64,000 nucleotides of DNA from Apostichopus japonicus (taxonomy: Eukaryota; Echinodermata; Holothuroidea; Aspidochirotida; Stichopodidae): positions 9,090,501 through 9,154,500 of the forward strand of contig NC_092571.1 of NCBI RefSeq assembly GCF_037975245.1. The letters are read 5' to 3'. A model generated the notes under the pieces. That model had not been told where the DNA came from. It saw only the letters and a program-made list of their open reading frames with translations, and made no database searches. Both the position numbers and the translations under genes were made by a program. How positions within the stretch are numbered: position 1 is the first letter of the stretch; every line of letters begins with the position of its first letter. Shown in pieces: positions 57,461-64,000 of the stretch.

Positions 57461-58634
57461 TACCGCACAATCGATTGATCGGTACCGAACATTCGATTGA
57501 TCGGTACCGAACATTCGATTGATCAATACCGCACATTCGATTGATCGGTAACGAACATTCGATTGATCGGTACCGCACATTCGATTGATCGGTAACGAAC
57601 ATTCGATTGATCGGTACCGAACATTCGATTGATCAATACCGCACATTCGATTGATCGGTAACGAACATTCGATTCATCGGTACCGCACATTCGATTGATC
57701 GGTAACGAACATTCGATTGATCGGTACCGCACATTCGATTGATCGGTACCGCACATTCGATTGATCGGTACCGCACATTCGATTGATCGGTACCGCACAT
57801 TCGATTGATCGGTACCGCACATTCGATTGATCGGTAACGCACATTCGATTGATCGGTACCGAACATTCGATTGATCGGTACCGCACAATCGATTGATCGG
57901 TACCGAACATTCGATTGATCGGTACCGAACATTCGATTGATCAATACCGCACATTCGATTGATCGGTAACGAACATTCGATTGATCGGTACCGCACATTC
58001 GATTGATCGGTAACGAACATTCGATTGATCGGTACCGAACATTCGATTGATCAATACCGCACATTCGATTGATCGGTAACGAACATTCGATTCATCGGTA
58101 CCGCACATTCGATTGATCGGTAACGAACATTCGATTGATCGGTACCGCACATTCGATTGTTCGGTACCGCACATTCGATTGTTCGGTACCGCACATTCGA
58201 TTGATCGGTATCGAACATTCGATTGATCGGTACCGCACATTCGATTGATCGTTACCGAACATTCGATTGATCAATACCGCACATTCGATTGATCGGTACC
58301 GCACATTCGATTGATCGGTACCGAACATTCGATTGATCGGTACCGCACATTCGATTGATCGGTACCGCACATTCGATTGAACGGTAACGCGCATTCGATT
58401 GATCGGTACCGCACATTCGATTGATCGGTACCGCACATTCGATTGATCGGTACCGCACATTCGATTGATCGGTACCGCACATTCGATTGATCGGTACCGC
58501 ACATTCGATTGTTCGGTACCGCACATTCGATTGTTCGGTACCGCACATTCGATTGATCGGTATCGAACATTCGATTGATCGGTACCGCACATTCGATTGA
58601 TCGTTACCGCACATTCGATTGATCGGTAACGCAC

Positions 58635-59220
58635 ATTATATTGATCGGTACCGAACATTCGATTGATCAATACCGCACATTCGATTGATCGGTACCGCAC
58701 ATTCGATTGATCGGTACCGAACATTCGATTGATCGGTACCGCACATTCGATTGATCGGTACCGCACATTCGATTGATCGGTACGGTACCGAACATTCGAT
58801 TGTTCGGTATCGCACATTAGTTGATCGGTACCGCACATTCGATTGTTTGGTACCGCACATTCGATTGATCGGTACCGCACATTCGATTGATCGGTACCGC
58901 ACATTCGGTTGATCGGTACCGCACATTCGATTGTTCGGTACCACACATTCGATTGTTCGGTACCGCACATTCGATTGATCGGTATCGAACATTCGATTGA
59001 TCGGTACCGCACATTCGATTGATCGGTACCGCACATTCGATATATCGGTACCGAACGATTGATCGGTACCGCACATTCGATTGATCGGTACCGCACATTC
59101 GATTGATCGGTATCGAACATTCGATTGATCGGTACCGCACATTCGATTGTTCGGTACCGCACATTCGATTGATCAATACCGCACATTTAATTGATCGGTA
59201 CCGCACATTTGATTGATCGG
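58635..59220. repeat. Block H7, copy 2
   Basis: Partner of 54940-55525. It is followed at once by another cassette (59241) that shares the GGTACCACAC unit. Confidence 0.72.
58779..59061. repeat. 274-bp cassette 10
   Basis: Copy of cassette 8 at offset 3,695; GTTTGGTACC near 58846 is private. Confidence 0.85.
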
Positions 59221-59240
59221 TACCGCACATTCGATTGATC

Positions 59241-59523
59241 GGTACGGTACCGAACATTCGATTGTTCGGTATCGCACATTAGTTGATCGGTACCGCACAT
59301 TCGATTGTTCGGTACCGCACATTCGATTGATCGGTACCGCATATTCGATTGATCGGTACCGCACATTCGGTTGATCGGTACCGCACATTCGATTGTTCGG
59401 TACCACACATTCGATTGTTCGGTACCGCACATTCGATTGATCGGTATCGAACATTAGATTGATCGGTACCGCACATTCGATTGATCGGTACCGCACATTC
59501 GATATATCGGTACCGAACGACTG
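59241..59523. repeat. 274-bp cassette 11
   Basis: Ends GAACGACTG rather than GAACGATTG. GCATATTCG near 59340 is shared with cassettes 2 and 4. Confidence 0.83.
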
Positions 59524-61352
59524 ATCGGTACCGCACATTCGATTGATCGGTACCGCACATTCGATTGATCGGTACCGAACAATCGATTGATCGGTACCGC
59601 ACATTCGATTGATCGGTACCGCACATTCGATTGTTCGGTACCGCACATTCGATTGTTCGGTACCGCACATTCGATTGATCGGTATCGAACATTCGATTGA
59701 TCGGTAACGCACATTCGATTGATCGGTACCGAACATTCGATTGATCAATACCGCACATTCGATTGATCGGTACCGCACATTCGATTGATCGGTACCGCAC
59801 ATTCGATTGATCGGTACCGCACATTCGATTGATCGGTACCGCACATTCGATTGTTCGGTACCGCACATTCGATTGATCGGTATCGAACATTCGATTGATC
59901 GGTACCGCACATTCGATTGATCGGTACCGAACATTCGATTGATCAATACGGCACATTCGATTGATCGGTACCGCACATTCGATTGATCGGTACCGAACAT
60001 TCGATTGATCGGTACCGCACATTCGATTGATCGGTACCGCACATTCGATTGATCGGTACCGCACATTCGATTGATCGGTACCGCACATTCGATTGATCGG
60101 TACCGCACATTCGGTTGATCGGTACCGCACATTCGATTGTTCGGTACCACACATTCGATTGTTCGGTACCGCACATTCGATTGATCGGTATCGAACATTC
60201 GATTGATCGGTACCGCACATTCGATTGATCGATATCGCACATTCGATTCATCGGTACCGCACATATGATTGATCGGTACCGAACATTCGATTGATCGGTA
60301 CCGCACATTCGATTGATCGGTACTGCACATTCGATTGATCGGTACCGAACATTCGATTGTTCGGTAACGCACATTCGATTGATCAATACCGCACATTCGA
60401 TTGATCGGTACCGCACATTCGATTCATCGGTACCGCACATTCGATTGATCGGTACCGCACATTCGATTGATCGGTACCGCACATTCGATTGTTCGGTACC
60501 GCACATTCGATTGTTCGGTACCGCACATTCGATTGATCGGTATCGAACATTCGATTGATCGGTACCGCACATTCGATTGATCGGTACCGCACATTCGATT
60601 GATCGGTACCGCACATTCGGTTGATCGGTACCGCACATTCGATTGTTCGGTACCACACATTCGATTGTTCGGTACCGCACATTCGATTGATCGGTATCGA
60701 ACATTCGATTGATCGGTACCGAACATTAGATTGATCGGTATCGCACATTCGATTCATCGGTTCCGCACATATGATTGATCGGTACCGAACATTCGATTGA
60801 TCGGTACCGCACATTCGATTGATCGGTAACGCACATTCGATTGATCGGTACCGAACATTCGATTGATCGGTAACGCACATTCGATTGATCGGTACCGCAC
60901 ATTCGATTGATCGGTACCGAACATTCGATTGATCGGAAACGCACATTCGATTGATCGGTATCGCACATTCGATTGATCGGTACCGCACATTCAATTGATC
61001 GGTACCGCACATTCGATTGATCGGTACCGAACATTCGATTGATCGGTACCGCACAATCGATTGATCGGTACCGAACATTCGATTGATCGGTACCGAACAT
61101 TCGATTGATCGGTACCGAACATTCGATTGATCAATACCGCACATTCGATTGATCGGTAACGAACATTCGATTGATCGGTACCGCACATTCGATTGATCGG
61201 TAACGAACATTCGATTGATCGGTACCGCACATTCGATTGATCGGTACCGAACATTCGATTGATCAATACCGCACATTCGATTGATCGGTACCGCACATTC
61301 GATTGATCGGTACCGAACATTCGATTGATCGGTACCGCACATTCGATTGATC

Positions 61353-61398
61353 GGTACGATACCAAACATTCGATTGTTCGGTATCGCACATTAGTTGA
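61353..61398. repeat. J motif, decayed CAAAC form
   Basis: GGTACGATACCAAAC with a point change in the duplicated copy; the rest of J is intact. No GAACGATTG unit at +274. Confidence 0.82.
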
Positions 61399-61972
61399 TC
61401 GGTACCGCACATTCGATTGTTCGGTACCGCACATTCGATTGATCGGTACCGCACATTCGATTGATCGGTACCGCACATTCGGTTGATCGGTACCGCACAT
61501 TCGATTGTTCGGTACCGCACATTCGATTGTTCGGTACCGCACATTCGATTGATCGGTATCGAACATTCGATTGATCGGTACCGCACATTCGATTGATCGG
61601 TACCGCACATTCGATTGATCGGTACCGCACATTCGATTGTTCGGTACCGCACATTCGATTGTTCGGTATCGCACATTCGATTGATCGGTATCGAACATTC
61701 GATTGATCGGTACCGCACATTCGATTGATCGGTACCGAACATTCGATTGATCGGTACCGCACATTCGATTGATCGGTACCGCACATTCGATTGATCGGTA
61801 CCGCACATTCGATTGATCGGTACCGAACATTCGATTGATCGGTACCGCACAATCGATTGATCGGTACCGAACATTCGATTGATCGGTACCGAACATTCGA
61901 TTGATCGGTACCGAACATTCGATTGATCAATACCGCACATTCGATTGATCGGTACCGCACATTCGATTGATC

Positions 61973-62018
61973 GGTATGGTACCGAACATTCGATTGTTCG
62001 GTATCGCACATTAGTTGA
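61973..62018. repeat. J motif, decayed GAAC form
   Basis: GGTATGGTACCGAAC (C to T in the duplicated GGTAC); the rest of J is intact. Confidence 0.82.
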
Positions 62019-62834
62019 TCGGTACCGCACATTCGATTGTTCGGTACCGCACATTCGATTGATCGGTACCGCACATTCGATTGATCGGTACCGCACATTC
62101 GGTTGATCGGTACCGCACATTCGATTGTTCGGTACCACACATTCGATTGTTCGGTACCGCACATTCGATTGATCGGTATCGAACATTCGATTGATCGGTA
62201 CCGCACATTCGATTGATCGATATCGCACATTCGATTCATCGGTACCGCACATATGATTGATCTGTACCGAACATTCGATTGATCGGTACCGCACATTCGA
62301 TTGATCGGTACTGCACATTCGATTGATCGGTACCGAACATTCGATTGATCGGTAACGCACATTCGATTGATCGGTACCGCACATTCGATTGATCGGTACC
62401 GAACATTCGATTGATCGAAAACGCACATTCGATTGATCGGTACCGCACATTCGATTGATCGGTACCGCACATTCAATTGATCGGTACCGCACATTCGATT
62501 GATCGGTACCGAACATTCGATTGATCGGTACCGCACAATCGATTGATCGGTACCGAACATTCGATTGATCGGTACCGAACATTCGATTGATCGGTACCGA
62601 ACATTCGATTGATCAATACCGCACATTCGATTGATCGGTAACGAACATTCGATTGATCGGTACCGCACATTCGATTGATCGGTAACGAACATTCGATTGA
62701 TCGGTACCGCACATTCGATTGATCGGTACCGAACATTCGATTGATCAATACCGCACATTCGATTGATCGGTACCGCACATTCGATTGATCGGTACCGAAC
62801 ATTCGATTGATCGGTACCGCACATTCGATTGATC

Positions 62835-63117
62835 GGTACGGTACCAAACATTCGATTGTTCGGTATCGCACATTAGTTGATCGGTACCGCACATTCGATT
62901 GTTCGGTACCGCACATTCGATTGATCGGTACCGCACATTCGATTGATCGGTACCGCACATTCGGTTGATCGGTACCGCACATTCGATTGTTCGGTACCGC
63001 ACATTCGATTGTTCGGTACCGCACATTCGATTGATCGGTATCGAACATTCGATTGATCGGTACCGCACATTCGATTGATCGGTACCGCACATTCGATATA
63101 TCGGTACCGAACGATTG
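62835..63117. repeat. 274-bp cassette 12
   Basis: CAAAC-type start with CATTCGGTTG; offset 9,357 from cassette 7. Confidence 0.85.
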
Positions 63118-64000
63118 ATCGGTACCGCACATTCGATTGATCGGTATCGCACATTCGATTAATCGGTACCGCACATATGATTGATCGGTACCGCACATTC
63201 GATTGATCGGTACCGCACATTCGATTGATCGGTACCGAACATTCGATTGATCGGTACCGCACATTCGATTGATCGGTAACGCACATTCGATTGATCGGTA
63301 ACGAACATTCGATTGATCGGTACCGAACATTCGATTGATCGGTAACGCACATTCGATTGATCGGTACCGAACATTCGATTGATCGGTAACGCACATTCGA
63401 TTGATCGGTACCGCACATTCGATTGATCGGTACCGAACATTCGATTGATCGGTAACGCACATTCGATTGATCGGTACCGCACATTCGATTGATCGGTACC
63501 GCACATTCGATTGATCGGTAACGCACATTCGATTGATCGGTACCGAACATTCGATTGATCGGTACCGCACAATCGATTGATCGGTACCGAACATTCGATT
63601 GATCGGTACCGAACATTCGATTGAACAATACCGCACATTCGATTGATCGGTAACGAACATTCGATTCATCGGTACCGCACATTCGATTGTTCGGTATCGC
63701 ACATTAGTTGATCGGTACCGCACATTCGATTGTTCGGTACCGCACATTCGATTGATCGGTACCGCACATTCGATTGATCGGTACCGCACATTCGGTTGAT
63801 CGGTACCGCACATTCGATTGTTCGGTACCACACATTCGATTGTTCGGTACCGCACATTCGATTGATCGGTACCGCACATTCGATTCATCGGTACCGCACA
63901 TTCGATTGATCGGTACCGCACATTCGATTGATCGGTACCGCACATTCGATTGTTCGGTACCGCACATTCGATTGTTCGGTACCGCACATTCGATTGATCG

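Larger units (their letters stand above)
1..64000. repeat. 22-bp satellite DNA array filling the window
   Basis: Every stretch reads as copies of a 22-bp unit (halves ACATTCGATTG and ATCGGTACCGC), all in the same orientation. The unit is 50% GC, with three CpGs, one GGTACC, one GATC and one TCGA site. Between 455 and 62835 the distance is 62,380 bp; subtracting the net phase shift of +98 from all indels I listed leaves exactly 2,831 units. The array runs off both ends of the window, so its true size is unknown. No interrupting transposon, gene or unique spacer is seen. A eukaryotic heterochromatic location is inferred from size and structure; the exact location and host cannot be read from the sequence. 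Confidence 0.98.
51001..64000. repeat. Domain V: satellite dominated by the 274-bp cassette
   Basis: Seven of the twelve 274-bp cassettes lie here. Further markers are GGTACCAAAC after the GGTAC duplication (near 53478, 54816, 56733, 61353, 62835), CATTTAATTG (54360, 55489, 59184) and GGTACCACAC. Repeated blocks occur at offsets of 3,255, 3,695 and 9,357 bp. The phase tally from 51890 to 62835 closes at +11. The array continues past the window end. Only satellite is present. Confidence 0.65.

Noticed and set aside
1-64000. CRISPR array
   Set aside because: Units abut directly with no unique spacers; the 22-bp period is continuous and no cas gene is present.
1-64000. Telomeric repeat or rDNA spacer
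   Set aside because: The unit is 22 bp and unrelated to short TTAGGG-like repeats. No rRNA sequence or promoter-like unique segment flanks it.
1-64000. Bacterial or phage origin with GATC sites as methylation or replication signals
   Set aside because: GATC occurs once per unit simply because it is part of the repeat. No bacterial gene or origin is present, and a 64-kb pure tandem array is not expected in such genomes.

Overview
The whole window is one uninterrupted, head-to-tail tandem array (satellite DNA). The unit is 22 bp; written as two 11-base halves on the + strand it is ACATTCGATTG then ATCGGTACCGC. I found no gene, RNA gene, transposon, CRISPR array or stretch of unique sequence, and no place where the array changes orientation. 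Tens of kilobases of pure short-unit satellite with higher-order structure point to a eukaryotic chromosome, most likely heterochromatin (centromeric, pericentromeric, subtelomeric, sex or B chromosome). The sequence itself does not identify the species, and I do not recognise the unit as a named satellite.

Array structure. Units differ mainly by recurrent single-base variants: CCGCAC/CCGAAC, GATC/GTTC, GGTACC/GGTATC/GGTAAC, GATCGG/GATCAA, CATTCG/CAATCG/CATGCG. A small set of recurrent indels shifts the 22-bp phase: a 5-bp GGTAC duplication (+5), ATTAGTTG (-1), GAACGATTG (-4), GATTGAACCG (-5), CGATATCGG (-2) and a few rare ones. I tallied these by hand between seven landmarks from 455 to 62835. 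In every interval the predicted phase equals the observed distance modulo 22, which gives 2,831 units between those two points and about 2,900 in the window. The array is therefore very regular, and nearly all phase-changing events have been copied within larger blocks.

Layout. Domain I (1 to about 21.6 kb) consists of interleaved blocks of roughly 0.9-3.5 kb, each marked by a 46-bp junction motif 'J' (11 copies) and a 0.9-kb 'K' module. Parts of it, such as 1-1824 and 16964-18787, are almost identical. Domain II (about 21.6-28.9 kb) has no J motif and carries units with a 5-bp deletion. Domain III (about 28.9-40.7 kb) carries paired GGTAC duplications 71 bp apart and a 16-bp perfect palindrome. 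Domain IV (about 40.7-51 kb) contains a 2,199-bp tandem duplication whose copies differ at one base by my reading, embedded in a duplication of about 3.7 kb. Domain V (about 51-64 kb) is dominated by a 274-bp cassette, also present in Domain IV, with 12 copies in all. A three-unit phrase (two GTTC units, then a GGTATCGAAC unit) occurs in every domain, so they share ancestry.

The long open frames on the minus strand (up to about 765 codons) are a by-product of a 22-bp unit with no stop codon on that strand. All three minus frames read the same 22-residue repeat, so I annotate no protein. All comparisons were made by eye; identity figures are counts of differences I saw, not alignments.
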